NCBI GenBank assembly: GCA_009698815.1
Contig: WLPJ01000001.1
Coordinates: 1-64,000 of the forward strand
Direction of reading: 5' to 3'
DNA: 64,000 bases
DNA from: Actinomycetota bacterium
Lineage (GTDB): Bacteria; Actinomycetota; Actinomycetes; Nanopelagicales; Nanopelagicaceae
Both the position numbers and the translations under genes were made by a program. This document shows, piece after piece, positions 34,587 to 42,753 of this stretch (the stretch's first letter is position 1; each line of letters starts with the position of its first letter). The notes beneath the pieces were generated by a model that worked only from the letters and a program-made list of their open reading frames with translations, searched no databases and was not told the origin of the DNA.

Positions 34587-36521
34587 TTACCCTACTGTGA
34601 TCGTCACCGCGCTGCCACGTTTAACCTTTGTGCCGACCTTGGGCGAGATATTTGTTACCGCCTTGACCTTCTTAACGCCAATTTTCTTGACTACAACTTT
34701 TAACTCAAGATCAGCAAGAGCTGCGCGAGCCTTGGCTTCGGTTAGCGAGAAGACATTTGGAATAAATACATACTCTGATCCCTTAGAAACGGTCAAAATA
34801 ATCTTGGTGCCCTTAGCAAGTGGTGCACCACCAGATGGAACTTGTGAAATTACCGTGCCTGCTAGAACGCTCTCACTAAATTGATCAATCGTCTCAACAT
34901 CAAATCCACCTTCGGTAAGTTCATTTAGCGCTTGGTCGGCAGATTTACCGACGTACGACGTCACATCAATTGTTTCGATGCCTTTGCTAATTAATAAATC
35001 AACAACTGCATCGCGTTTTACTTTTTTACCCGCGGCAGGGGATGATGAAATAACAAATCCTTTAGGGGTTTGATCGTTAAATACTTCAGTTAAATCTCCA
35101 ACTTTGATGGGTGATTTCGCCAGCAAATTAACTGCTGCCTCGGGCGTAAGTCCAACAAGTGATGGAATCAAATAACGTTCGGCACCTTTAGAGATAATCG
35201 CTTTGACTTGCCCGCCGGCATCGACTTTGTCGCCACCTGCCGGATCAGATTCAATAATCTGCCCATCTGAGATTTCTTCATCAAAACGTTTTTCTGAGAT
35301 CACTAGCGTTAATCCCAACGGCGAAAGGGCGCTCAACGCTTCTTCTTGCGTGGCACCAACTATTGATGGGACAACGACTTTGGATCCTGGCCCAACCAAT
35401 GCATACCAACCAAAGATGCCAAGTGTGATCGCCAAACCTACGGCGATATAGCGATTGCGGCGAACCCGCTTACTTATCTTTTTGCGCTTGCGGATCTGCG
35501 CAGTGTTCTCTTTGCCTTCCGCCTTAGAATTCGCATCAGTATTTTCACGCTTGCTTATCGCCACAGTCTTTTCCTTTTCAATTCGCGCTCTCTCGCGCCG
35601 GTTAACTTTCTTTGATGCAGGACGCATCGGAGCAATTGGTATATCTAGTTCCAGGCTTAGTTGTTTCTGATTGGGATCTAGCGCTTGTGCAATCAGGGTA
35701 AGTGATTGATGAAATTCACTGCCATCACGGGGGCGCGCATCTGGATCAGAATTTGAAGCGCGGTAAATTAACTGATCAAGCTCTGGCGGTATTCCCGATC
35801 GCTTGGTACTCATCAGAGGTACCCGCTCATTTACATGCATGTATGCAATCTGGATTGGCTCTTCGCCAGCATATGGTTTTTCACCAGTAAAGATTTCAAA
35901 GGCGGTAATTGCGGCGGAGTAGACATCACTTCGCGCATCTGCGATACCGCGTTGGACTTGTTCGGGGGATAGGTATGAAACGCTACCCAAAACTATGCTG
36001 GATTCGGCCGTCACTGTTGTACCGAGTAAAGGACCTTTGGCTAAGCCAAAGTCAGCAATTTTGATTCGCCCTTCTTTGGAGATCAAAATATTGTCAGGCT
36101 TGATATCTCGGTGCACAATTCCTAATTTATGAGCAGCAGATAACGCGCTTAAAACTGGTAACAAGAATTGAATTCCGCTGGCAACAGATAAAGCGCCTTG
36201 TTCATTTAAGTATTCGCGAAGGGTGTGTCCTTCCACTAATTCCATTACAAGAAAAACTGCTGGTGTGCCGTTTTGATTCCAACCTTGATCTTGTACTGAA
36301 ACAATATTTGGATGCGAAAGCGCAGCCGATGCTTTGGCTTCACGGATAAATCTCTCAACGAACTGTTCATCTTGCGCAAGGTGCGGATGCATAATTTTTA
36401 CCGCAACTTTTCGATCTAGGCGGGTATCAAGGCCTTCGTAAATGGTTGCCATGCCGCCGGATGCCATGTGGCGGATGAGCTGATATCGCCCATCAATTAG
36501 CTCGCCAGTTAGGTCAGACAT
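34587..36521 (-). CDS. pknB: Ser/Thr protein kinase with four PASTA domains
   Basis: A 644-residue membrane kinase. The N-terminal Hanks kinase domain (residues 1-275) has GGMATIYEGLD, VAVKIMHPHL, HRDIKPDNILI, DFGLAKGP and SYLSPEQVQRG, all catalytic residues intact. A basic, Glu-rich juxtamembrane region follows, then a single membrane helix (YIAVGLAITLGIFGWYALV near residue 365) and about 255 extracellular residues made of four PASTA repeats (VVPSIVG, LIPSLVG, VTSYVG, IPNVFS starts). PASTA domains sense muropeptides or lipid II, so this kinase probably links wall status to growth and division. The second PASTA-bearing protein of many genomes, FtsI, lacks PASTA here. Confidence 0.93.
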   Translation of the reverse strand: MSDLTGELIDGRYQLIRHMASGGMATIYEGLDTRLDRKVAVKIMHPHLAQDEQFVERFIREAKASAALSHPNIVSVQDQGWNQNGTPAVFLVMELVEGHTLREYLNEQGALSVASGIQFLLPVLSALSAAHKLGIVHRDIKPDNILISKEGRIKIADFGLAKGPLLGTTVTAESSIVLGSVSYLSPEQVQRGIADARSDVYSAAITAFEIFTGEKPYAGEEPIQIAYMHVNERVPLMSTKRSGIPPELDQLIYRASNSDPDARPRDGSEFHQSLTLIAQALDPNQKQLSLELDIPIAPMRPASKKVNRRERARIEKEKTVAISKRENTDANSKAEGKENTAQIRKRKKISKRVRRNRYIAVGLAITLGIFGWYALVGPGSKVVVPSIVGATQEEALSALSPLGLTLVISEKRFDEEISDGQIIESDPAGGDKVDAGGQVKAIISKGAERYLIPSLVGLTPEAAVNLLAKSPIKVGDLTEVFNDQTPKGFVISSSPAAGKKVKRDAVVDLLISKGIETIDVTSYVGKSADQALNELTEGGFDVETIDQFSESVLAGTVISQVPSGGAPLAKGTKIILTVSKGSEYVFIPNVFSLTEAKARAALADLELKVVVKKIGVKKVKAVTNISPKVGTKVKRGSAVTITVG

Positions 36522-36531
36522 ATCTGTAATT

Positions 36532-37068
36532 TTATGTAGTTAAAATGAAATCAGCCTTTTCGCGCGTTGAGTGTTGTGAGAAATATTGTTGCTGTGTGCC
36601 AAGCCACTTTTGCATTTGAATTCTCACCCCTGGGCCATCGCGGTGTATTACCCGCTGCACTCCGATTTCAGGGTCAATATCTATCCAGATCAGGGCTGCA
36701 AATTGATCTTGCAACGATTTATCGCCACTTCCTACACCTTCCAGAATTAGTAGATCTGCGGGTGCAATTACTTCAGGTGGATCAAATGAAGATGTGGCCC
36801 AGTTGTAACGAGATAACTTTGCAGGCTCTTGGCTTTGATGTTGGGCTGATAAATATTGCAAGAACTGAGTCAAATCATCGGTTAAGGCGTTCTCCCAGCC
36901 ATCATACAAGTCATCCATATGCACAACGTTCACCGACATTTTCGGTGAGAGAGCCAAGAAAATTTCATGAGCCAGCGTTGTCTTACCCGCGCCAGCTGGA
37001 CCATCAATTGCTATGACGGGATGGTTTTTTTGGCTACAGAGATCTAAGAGAGCTGCGATGAGCTGCAT
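36532..37068 (-). CDS. Uridine-kinase-like P-loop protein
   Basis: A 178-residue P-loop kinase-like protein. Walker A is DGPAGAGKTTLA at residue 22, then VVHMDDLYDGW (acidic substrate loop), LLILEGVGSG (Walker B-like) and a C-terminal Arg-rich lid segment (VIHRDGPGVRIQ). It belongs to a group widespread in actinobacteria and usually described only as uridine-kinase-like. The start overlaps the end of the transporter gene by 35 bp, so both should share a transcript that begins with the TPP riboswitch. A link to thiamine phosphorylation is a hypothesis; nucleoside or cofactor kinase are alternatives. Confidence 0.7.
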   Translation of the reverse strand: MQLIAALLDLCSQKNHPVIAIDGPAGAGKTTLAHEIFLALSPKMSVNVVHMDDLYDGWENALTDDLTQFLQYLSAQHQSQEPAKLSRYNWATSSFDPPEVIAPADLLILEGVGSGDKSLQDQFAALIWIDIDPEIGVQRVIHRDGPGVRIQMQKWLGTQQQYFSQHSTREKADFILTT

Positions 37069-37645
37069 ACCATTTACTCCATCCCATAGCTGCTAAAGCG
37101 GTAAATGCAGCATAGAGCAGAGAGGTGAAAGGCAGATCTTGCGAAGCGTAGAGTGCGACATAACCAGCATCGACAATTAACCACAGAACCCAAGTTTCAT
37201 ACTTTTCATAGACCATCAGAATCTGAGCGCTTAAACTTCCAAAGAATAAAATAGCATCAGCGTAAGTGGATGCGGCGCCCATTGATTTTAAGACTGGTGC
37301 TAGCGCCAGAGTTGCCAGGATGATTGCGGCAAATATAAAGATCCGGTACTTATTTTTAAGTGCTCCTGGTCGTGCACCCGTTGGCTCCCAACCAAACCAT
37401 CCCAAAATTGCGGCCACGATAAAGACTATTTGCAAGGCGGCGCTGGCGTAGAGCTCCCATTGAATAAAAAGTATTCCGTATAGAACTGAACTCAGCGCCC
37501 ACCATGGCCAAGTTATTCGCTTACCAGTTATGCCAAGTGCCACACCAATAAAGGAAGCGACCACTGCGATAAATTCTAGATATGAAAGATCGTAACCGAG
37601 GATGGATACTAAAGTTCCAGAGAGAAAGTTGTAAATAGATGTCAT
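37034..37645 (-). CDS. pnuT: PnuC-family transporter, probably thiamine transporter PnuT
   Basis: ATG 37645 gives 203 residues with about seven membrane segments and the PnuC-family signature in IVAAILGWFGWEP and VDAGYVALYASQDL. Family members import nicotinamide riboside (PnuC), riboflavin (PnuX) or thiamine (PnuT) by facilitated diffusion with intracellular phosphorylation as the trap. The TPP riboswitch directly upstream is strong contextual evidence for thiamine. The frame remains open upstream to 37735, but that extension is the riboswitch itself. The downstream P-loop gene overlaps by 35 bp. Confidence 0.82.
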   Translation of the reverse strand: MTSIYNFLSGTLVSILGYDLSYLEFIAVVASFIGVALGITGKRITWPWWALSSVLYGILFIQWELYASAALQIVFIVAAILGWFGWEPTGARPGALKNKYRIFIFAAIILATLALAPVLKSMGAASTYADAILFFGSLSAQILMVYEKYETWVLWLIVDAGYVALYASQDLPFTSLLYAAFTALAAMGWSKWYAAHRSSLRSL

Positions 37646-37649
37646 TGAT

Positions 37650-37740
37650 AAACCTTTCCGCATCCGCATTACCGGATGGGTCAAGCGGTCGATCTGAATT
37701 TCAGATCCTCTCAGCCGTGTGAGCGGCTCCCGCATTGCAA
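37650..37740 (-). promoter_or_regulatory. TPP riboswitch
   Basis: Read on the minus strand, the leader contains GCGGGAGCC, then GGCTGAGAGG, GACCGCTTGACCC, and ATCCGGTAATGCGGATGCGGAAAGG, in the right order and spacing for the thi-box aptamer. CTGAGA and the CCGGTAATGCGG helix are the most conserved TPP contacts. It fits in the 98 bp between the crtB stop and the transporter start; because it begins about 5 bp after crtB, a promoter inside crtB or read-through from the crt genes would transcribe it. No U-tract is seen, so translational control is likely. Confidence 0.88.
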
Positions 37741-37743
37741 ACT

Positions 37744-38649
37744 TTAGCCGATACGGGCCAAAACTGCGTCTATGTAAGCGCGCCCGGCCACACGTGCGCG
37801 GCGAGCCGTAGAAGTCTTGGCTCGCTTATTAAATATGTCGTAACCAATTCTTTCTACTTCATCAACGATTCCACAGTACAACTCACTTGCTGCACGAATA
37901 CAAGGCTGACTGGTCTTATCAAGGAGTGCAATCCCGGGTTCAGCAGCTTTCTGTAATTTACGTACACGAGCAATCTGAAACTTTAGGGCGCTGATGATTT
38001 GTGGGGTAAGAATTCGTGCGCGCAACATCTCAGGTGTCACGCCAGATTCGGCTAACTCATCTATCGGCAGATAAATACGTCCACGATCTAAATCCTCTGC
38101 AACATCGCGAATGAAATTGGCTAGTTGAAAGGCAACGCCCAGGTCTTTGGCAGCAGATAAAGAATTCACGGTGTCCCCGCCCAGAATCGGCACCATTTCT
38201 AGGCCAATAACAGCTGCCGAGCCATAAACGTATTCGTATAAGTCATCGAAAGTTTTGTATTCAGTGATAGTTAAATCCATCTCCATCGAATGGAGGAAAT
38301 CCACAAAGTGCTGGTGCGGAATATCAAAGCGCTGCACGGTATCTATTAGTGCTTTTCCAACGGCGTCGCTGGTAGCTCCTGATTTAAGTCCAGCCAGAAC
38401 TTCTGCACTCCATTCGCGCAAGACCTTCGCCTTCTCATCGGGGGATAGGTTCGAAGATAAATCATCAACAATTTCATCGGCATAACGTGCAAAACCATAC
38501 AGGGCATGAACGAATGGACGTTTCTTTGCTGGTAAGAGAAGTGTTGCTAGGTAATAAGTCTTACCGTGCAGCGAATTTAGCCTTTTACATTCTTCATATG
38601 AAGCGCGAAGTGAGGCATCAAAGATCCCAGCCGCATTTAACTCGTTCAC
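37744..38649 (-). CDS. crtB: Phytoene synthase
   Basis: A 301-residue squalene/phytoene synthase. The two Asp-rich motifs are YADEIVDDLS (first) and NFIRDVAEDLDRGRIYLP (second), with YVYGSAAVIGLEMVPI between. It joins two geranylgeranyl diphosphates to phytoene. Start is GTG 38649 immediately after the crtI stop. It is the last of crtE-crtI-crtB. Confidence 0.95.
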   Translation of the reverse strand: MNELNAAGIFDASLRASYEECKRLNSLHGKTYYLATLLLPAKKRPFVHALYGFARYADEIVDDLSSNLSPDEKAKVLREWSAEVLAGLKSGATSDAVGKALIDTVQRFDIPHQHFVDFLHSMEMDLTITEYKTFDDLYEYVYGSAAVIGLEMVPILGGDTVNSLSAAKDLGVAFQLANFIRDVAEDLDRGRIYLPIDELAESGVTPEMLRARILTPQIISALKFQIARVRKLQKAAEPGIALLDKTSQPCIRAASELYCGIVDEVERIGYDIFNKRAKTSTARRARVAGRAYIDAVLARIG

Positions 38650-40134
38650 TTACTTAACCGGACCTACGATTCGCTCAGCGGCTAGTCGACCAGAAATCAA
38701 AACCATCGGAACGCCAACGCCAGGTTGGGTTCCAGATCCGGCAAAGACCACATTCTCAAAACCTGCTGCAATATTTTTTGGGCGAAAGGGTCCGGTCTGG
38801 AAGAAAGTATGCGCACTAGCAAATGGTGCACCCTGTTCCATGCCTCGGTCCTGCCAATCAAGGGGCGTGGTCATGACTTCAGTTTCAATGGAGTCACTCA
38901 GGCCGGTATACCCGCGATCTTCCAGAGTCTTAATCATGTGATCGCGATATGGGCGCGCCTGCGTCTTCCAATCAATATCGGCACTTAAATTCGGCGTTGG
39001 ATAGAGAATGTAATAAATCTCTTTGCCTGCCGGTGCGAGTGCTGGATCATCTTTAGTTGGAATTGTTACAAGCACAGATGGGTCTGACATCAAAGTTTTT
39101 TCCTTGATTAACTCATCAAAGATGCCATCCCAAGATTTTCCAAAGTGGATGTTGTGGTGGGCAACGTGGTCATATTTCTTGGACGAGCCGACCAATAAAG
39201 TGGCACAAGATGGGGAGTACTTCAGGCGTTTTACCGAAAGTGGCGTCTTGCCCAATAAATCGCGCCAAACCACTGGCAGATCTGGGTTCATTACGACAAC
39301 ATCGCATTCGATGCGTTCACCGGTATCGGTTATGACTGCCTTGGCGCGGCCGTTTTCAACTTCCAAGCGAGTAACTGAAGTGCTGTATTTAAATGTAACG
39401 CCATGCTTTTGCGCTGCTGCGGCCAGTGCGCGAGGAACCGCGTGCATTCCACCCTTCGGGAAGAAGACTCCGTTTACTGAATCCATGTAAGCGATGACCG
39501 CGTATATTGCCAAGGCTTGTTGTGGACTAACTCCGGCATACATCGCTTGGAATGAATAAACTTTTTGCAAGCGCGGATCTTTTAAGAATTGATTTACTTT
39601 CGGTGAGAGTCTTCTAAATCCGCCTAGAGCGATCAAACGTGCCAGGTTTGGGGTTAGCAAGTTAAGCGGAGAATCAATATTGCGATCAATGAAGTCATTC
39701 ATCTCGTACTTGTATAACTTGGTAACAAATTCAACATATCTGCGATAACCCAGCGCTTCTTCTGCACTCACCGTGCGACGGATCTCTTCTTCCATCTCGG
39801 CGGTATTGGCGTGCACATCAATCTGTGAACCATCGTGATAAAAAGCGCGATATAAAGGTTTAAGTGGTGAAAGTTCTAGCCAATCTTTCATATCTTCACC
39901 GACGCAACTAAAGGCATCTTGAATTAGCGAAGGCATAGTCAAAACTGAAGGTCCAGTATCAAATGAGAAGCCATCTTTTTCGAGCAGACCATTGCGTCCG
40001 CCCGGAACGGATTCACGTTCGATGACAGTTACTTTGCGCCCCGCACCTGCTAAACGAAGTGCGGCACTTAGCCCAGCAAGACCTGCACCGACGACGACAA
40101 CATGATCGGTTGGTCCTTTTACTCTGGCTGGCAT
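38650..40134 (-). CDS. crtI: Phytoene desaturase
   Basis: A 494-residue CrtI-type FAD flavoprotein: VVVGAGLAGLSAALRLAGAG near the N-terminus binds FAD, followed by GGRNGLLEKDGFSFDTGPS and, at the C-terminus, GSGTQPGVGVPMVLISGRLAAE. It desaturates phytoene towards lycopene at the membrane. It begins directly after the crtE stop and ends directly before crtB, so the three are one operon. A second CrtI-like gene at 42703 probably acts later. Confidence 0.94.
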   Translation of the reverse strand: MPARVKGPTDHVVVVGAGLAGLSAALRLAGAGRKVTVIERESVPGGRNGLLEKDGFSFDTGPSVLTMPSLIQDAFSCVGEDMKDWLELSPLKPLYRAFYHDGSQIDVHANTAEMEEEIRRTVSAEEALGYRRYVEFVTKLYKYEMNDFIDRNIDSPLNLLTPNLARLIALGGFRRLSPKVNQFLKDPRLQKVYSFQAMYAGVSPQQALAIYAVIAYMDSVNGVFFPKGGMHAVPRALAAAAQKHGVTFKYSTSVTRLEVENGRAKAVITDTGERIECDVVVMNPDLPVVWRDLLGKTPLSVKRLKYSPSCATLLVGSSKKYDHVAHHNIHFGKSWDGIFDELIKEKTLMSDPSVLVTIPTKDDPALAPAGKEIYYILYPTPNLSADIDWKTQARPYRDHMIKTLEDRGYTGLSDSIETEVMTTPLDWQDRGMEQGAPFASAHTFFQTGPFRPKNIAAGFENVVFAGSGTQPGVGVPMVLISGRLAAERIVGPVK

Positions 40135-41244
40135 TTAGTGGCTCCTACGGGTTGCAGTTGTTGCGAGTTCAATCAGTAACTCACGGGCTGAAGGGTTAAT
40201 TTCAGCAGAGTTTGCCGCAGTTAGCGCGTTGGAAAGCAACCCCTCGATGAGATCTTCGACATCTTTAACAGCGCCAGTTGCTGTGATTAGTCCGCGAATA
40301 TCTTCGATCTCATCAGAGGTTAGATCTGCGCGACCAAGTGCTGCGGTTATCTTGGTCGAAGTCTTTTGGTCTGCGCGCTCTAGAGTCATTGCCATCAGCA
40401 CGGTTCGCTTGCCTTCACGAATATCATCACCGGCTGGCTTACCTGTCACCGATGTATCACCGAATATGCCCAGGATGTCATCGCGCAGTTGAAAAGCTTC
40501 ACCGAGCGGCAGACCGTAGGCGCTTAATACATTTATTAACTGGGATCTTTCTTTGTGATTAGTAATGGCAAGTGATGCGCCTAGATGAAGCGGTCGCTCG
40601 ATTGTATATTTACCAGATTTATAACGCGCGATGCGAAGTGAGCGATCAACACTAGGAGTCTTTTCGCCGGCTTCGCGAACATCTAAATATTGTCCCGCCA
40701 TTAATTCGATACGCATTTCATCGTGGACTGAGAGCACCGATAGCAGTGCAGCATCAGAAACACCTGATGTGTGAAGTAAATGATCAGACCAAACTAGCGC
40801 TAGATCTCCGAGCAAGACTGCGGCTGATTCACCAAATTGATCTGCCAATCCACTCATAGTCTCAGATTGGTGCAAATTTTCGAAGTGGCGATGAATCGCT
40901 GGTTTGCCGCGGCGAGTATCGGAGCGATCCATTAAGTCATCATGAATTAACGCACATGCTTGTAATAATTCCAAACTTGTGAAAGCGCGAATATCTGCTG
41001 GTGTTGGAACCTTGCCGGTCGCGGTGAACCCTGCATATGCAAATAGCGGTCGCAGGCGCTTGCCACCTTCGAGCAAGAAAGATTCGAGAGCATCACAAAC
41101 TGGAATTAATTCGGAGCCGATGCCACTTAGGTATTCGCGCTGCAAGGTTAAATACGAGGTCAGTTCGCTATGAACCTGCTCACGTACTTGAAGGAGCGTG
41201 CCACGCGCATCATTAACCACGGCGCAACGGTACCCTGACCGCAT
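40135..41244 (-). CDS. crtE: Geranylgeranyl diphosphate synthase
   Basis: A polyprenyl synthetase with both Asp-rich motifs: HDDLMDRSDTRRG and QLRDDILGIFGD, plus GGKRLRP for the isopentenyl diphosphate site. The start is uncertain: ATG 41244 gives 369 residues, GTG 41220 gives 361, and the longest frame opens at 41280; none has a clear ribosome site, and the metF ribosome site at 41245-41250 limits how far upstream it can reach. It makes C20 diphosphate for crtB and faces metF head to head. Confidence 0.9.
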   Translation of the reverse strand: MRSGYRCAVVNDARGTLLQVREQVHSELTSYLTLQREYLSGIGSELIPVCDALESFLLEGGKRLRPLFAYAGFTATGKVPTPADIRAFTSLELLQACALIHDDLMDRSDTRRGKPAIHRHFENLHQSETMSGLADQFGESAAVLLGDLALVWSDHLLHTSGVSDAALLSVLSVHDEMRIELMAGQYLDVREAGEKTPSVDRSLRIARYKSGKYTIERPLHLGASLAITNHKERSQLINVLSAYGLPLGEAFQLRDDILGIFGDTSVTGKPAGDDIREGKRTVLMAMTLERADQKTSTKITAALGRADLTSDEIEDIRGLITATGAVKDVEDLIEGLLSNALTAANSAEINPSARELLIELATTATRRSH

Positions 41245-41254
41245 GGAGATGCGT

Positions 41255-42124
41255 ATGACTAACATTGGCGAGAGCGTCACATACTCCTTTGAATTCTTCC
41301 CACCGAAGGATCAAGAGGGGGAGGAACGTCTCTGGAGCGCAATTAGTGCGCTCGAACCGATCGCCCCCGATTTCATCTCTGTTACTTATGGTGCAGGTGG
41401 ATCGACGCGCGATCGCACAATTCGCATCACATCCGAGATTACCGAACATACAAAGTTGCCAGTTGTTGCACACTTAACTTGCGTAGGTTCCACTCGCAAT
41501 GAGTTAATTGAAATTTTGGAACGTTACAAAGCAGCAGGAATTCATAATATTTTGGCGCTGCGCGGTGATCCAACTGGTGGCCCGCGTGCGCCATGGACAC
41601 CTACTTCAGGCGGTTTAAATCATGCCGATGAATTAGTCTCTCTTGCCGCAGAATTTGGTGGCTTTACCATTGGCGTTGCAGCTTTCCCTGATGGCCATCC
41701 GGCATCTAACGGTGATTTTGATAAAGATATTCAAACGCTTCTGCGCAAGGAAGCCGCTGGTGCAACTTTTGCAACGACGCAATTTTTCTTTGAAGTAGAT
41801 AAGTGGCAAGCACTCACTGATAATTTAGCTAAACGCGGATCTCAGTTACCGATCATCGCCGGAATTTTGCCTGTAACAAATGTTAGCCAACTAAATCGTA
41901 TGTCAGAATTAGGTGGAACACCGATTCCTGTCAGCATCGCATCGGCTTTTGATGCCCTAAAGGATAAGCCAGATGATGTTCGCAAATTAGGCGTCGAGCT
42001 TGCCACCAAGCTCTGCGAAGATTTATTAGAAGCAGGTGTTCCAGGGTTGCACTTCTACACAATGAATACATCCACTGCTACACAAGAAATATTTGCGCAG
42101 ATTAAAGATAAGAAAAGGTCATGA
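41255..42124 (+). CDS. metF: Methylenetetrahydrofolate reductase
   Basis: ATG 41255 follows GGAG and gives a 289-residue MetF barrel. Landmarks: SFEFFPPKD with the catalytic Glu, ISVTYGAGGSTRDRT, VVAHLTCVGSTRNE, ILALRGDPTGG, FATTQFFFEVDKW and ITNVSQ/PVTNVSQLNRMSELGG. It reduces 5,10-methylene-THF to 5-methyl-THF for methionine synthesis. The next gene overlaps its stop by 4 bp. These two plus-strand genes interrupt the carotenoid cluster. Confidence 0.94.
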   Translation: MTNIGESVTYSFEFFPPKDQEGEERLWSAISALEPIAPDFISVTYGAGGSTRDRTIRITSEITEHTKLPVVAHLTCVGSTRNELIEILERYKAAGIHNILALRGDPTGGPRAPWTPTSGGLNHADELVSLAAEFGGFTIGVAAFPDGHPASNGDFDKDIQTLLRKEAAGATFATTQFFFEVDKWQALTDNLAKRGSQLPIIAGILPVTNVSQLNRMSELGGTPIPVSIASAFDALKDKPDDVRKLGVELATKLCEDLLEAGVPGLHFYTMNTSTATQEIFAQIKDKKRS

Positions 42125-42753
42125 ACAAGTCTGAGTTCAACGCTGCTTGGAGCGCCCTTCATGGTGGCGCCGAAATTAAAGGCGTTGTAAAAACCTGGCT
42201 CGCTATTTCTTATGCATCAGCCAAAGTCGTATCCGCCCTAAGAATTAGTCCAAATTTCCTTACACTTCTTGGCTTGGTATTTGCTATCGCAATGGCGGTA
42301 AATCCGCTATCACTCTGGACTATTCCCCTGCTAGTTCTCTCTCTTTACGCCGATGGCATCGACGGTAGCGTTGCTATTTATCAAAATCGCAGCAGTTCAT
42401 TTGGCGCGATTCTGGATTCAGTTGCTGATCGCATCAGCGAAGCGCTCTGGTTCTATGTGGCATACCGGATTGGTGCACCGGCCTGGTTGGTTTTGGTTAC
42501 CTACGTAATCGCTTCAACTCAAGAATATGCACGAGCACGACTGGGTGGCTTAGGTATCGATGATGTCGGAGTAGTAACTCCTGCAGAACGTCCGGTGCGA
42601 GCTAGTTTTATTTTCGTCGCACTTGTTGCTTATGCCGTTGACTTAAATTTAGTTGTTGCAGTGATGACCGTGTTGTTTGTTTTACAGCTGTGGAGTTTTT
42701 ATCTAGTGGCGCGCTTTGCCCACAATCGCCTCCGCAACGATTTCAGCGCTTAG
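42121..42753 (+). CDS. CDP-alcohol phosphatidyltransferase family protein
   Basis: A 210-residue membrane protein with about six hydrophobic segments. The family motif is recognisable as DGSVA-I-x8-G-x3-D-x3-D (from residue 80): both Asp pairs are kept at the correct spacing, but the Arg that normally follows Ala is Ile. ATG overlaps the metF stop (ATGA), and the last 51 bp overlap the convergent desaturase gene. It should make a phospholipid or phosphoinositide from CDP-diacylglycerol or a CDP-alcohol; the acceptor is unknown. Confidence 0.78.
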   Translation: MNKSEFNAAWSALHGGAEIKGVVKTWLAISYASAKVVSALRISPNFLTLLGLVFAIAMAVNPLSLWTIPLLVLSLYADGIDGSVAIYQNRSSSFGAILDSVADRISEALWFYVAYRIGAPAWLVLVTYVIASTQEYARARLGGLGIDDVGVVTPAERPVRASFIFVALVAYAVDLNLVVAVMTVLFVLQLWSFYLVARFAHNRLRNDFSA

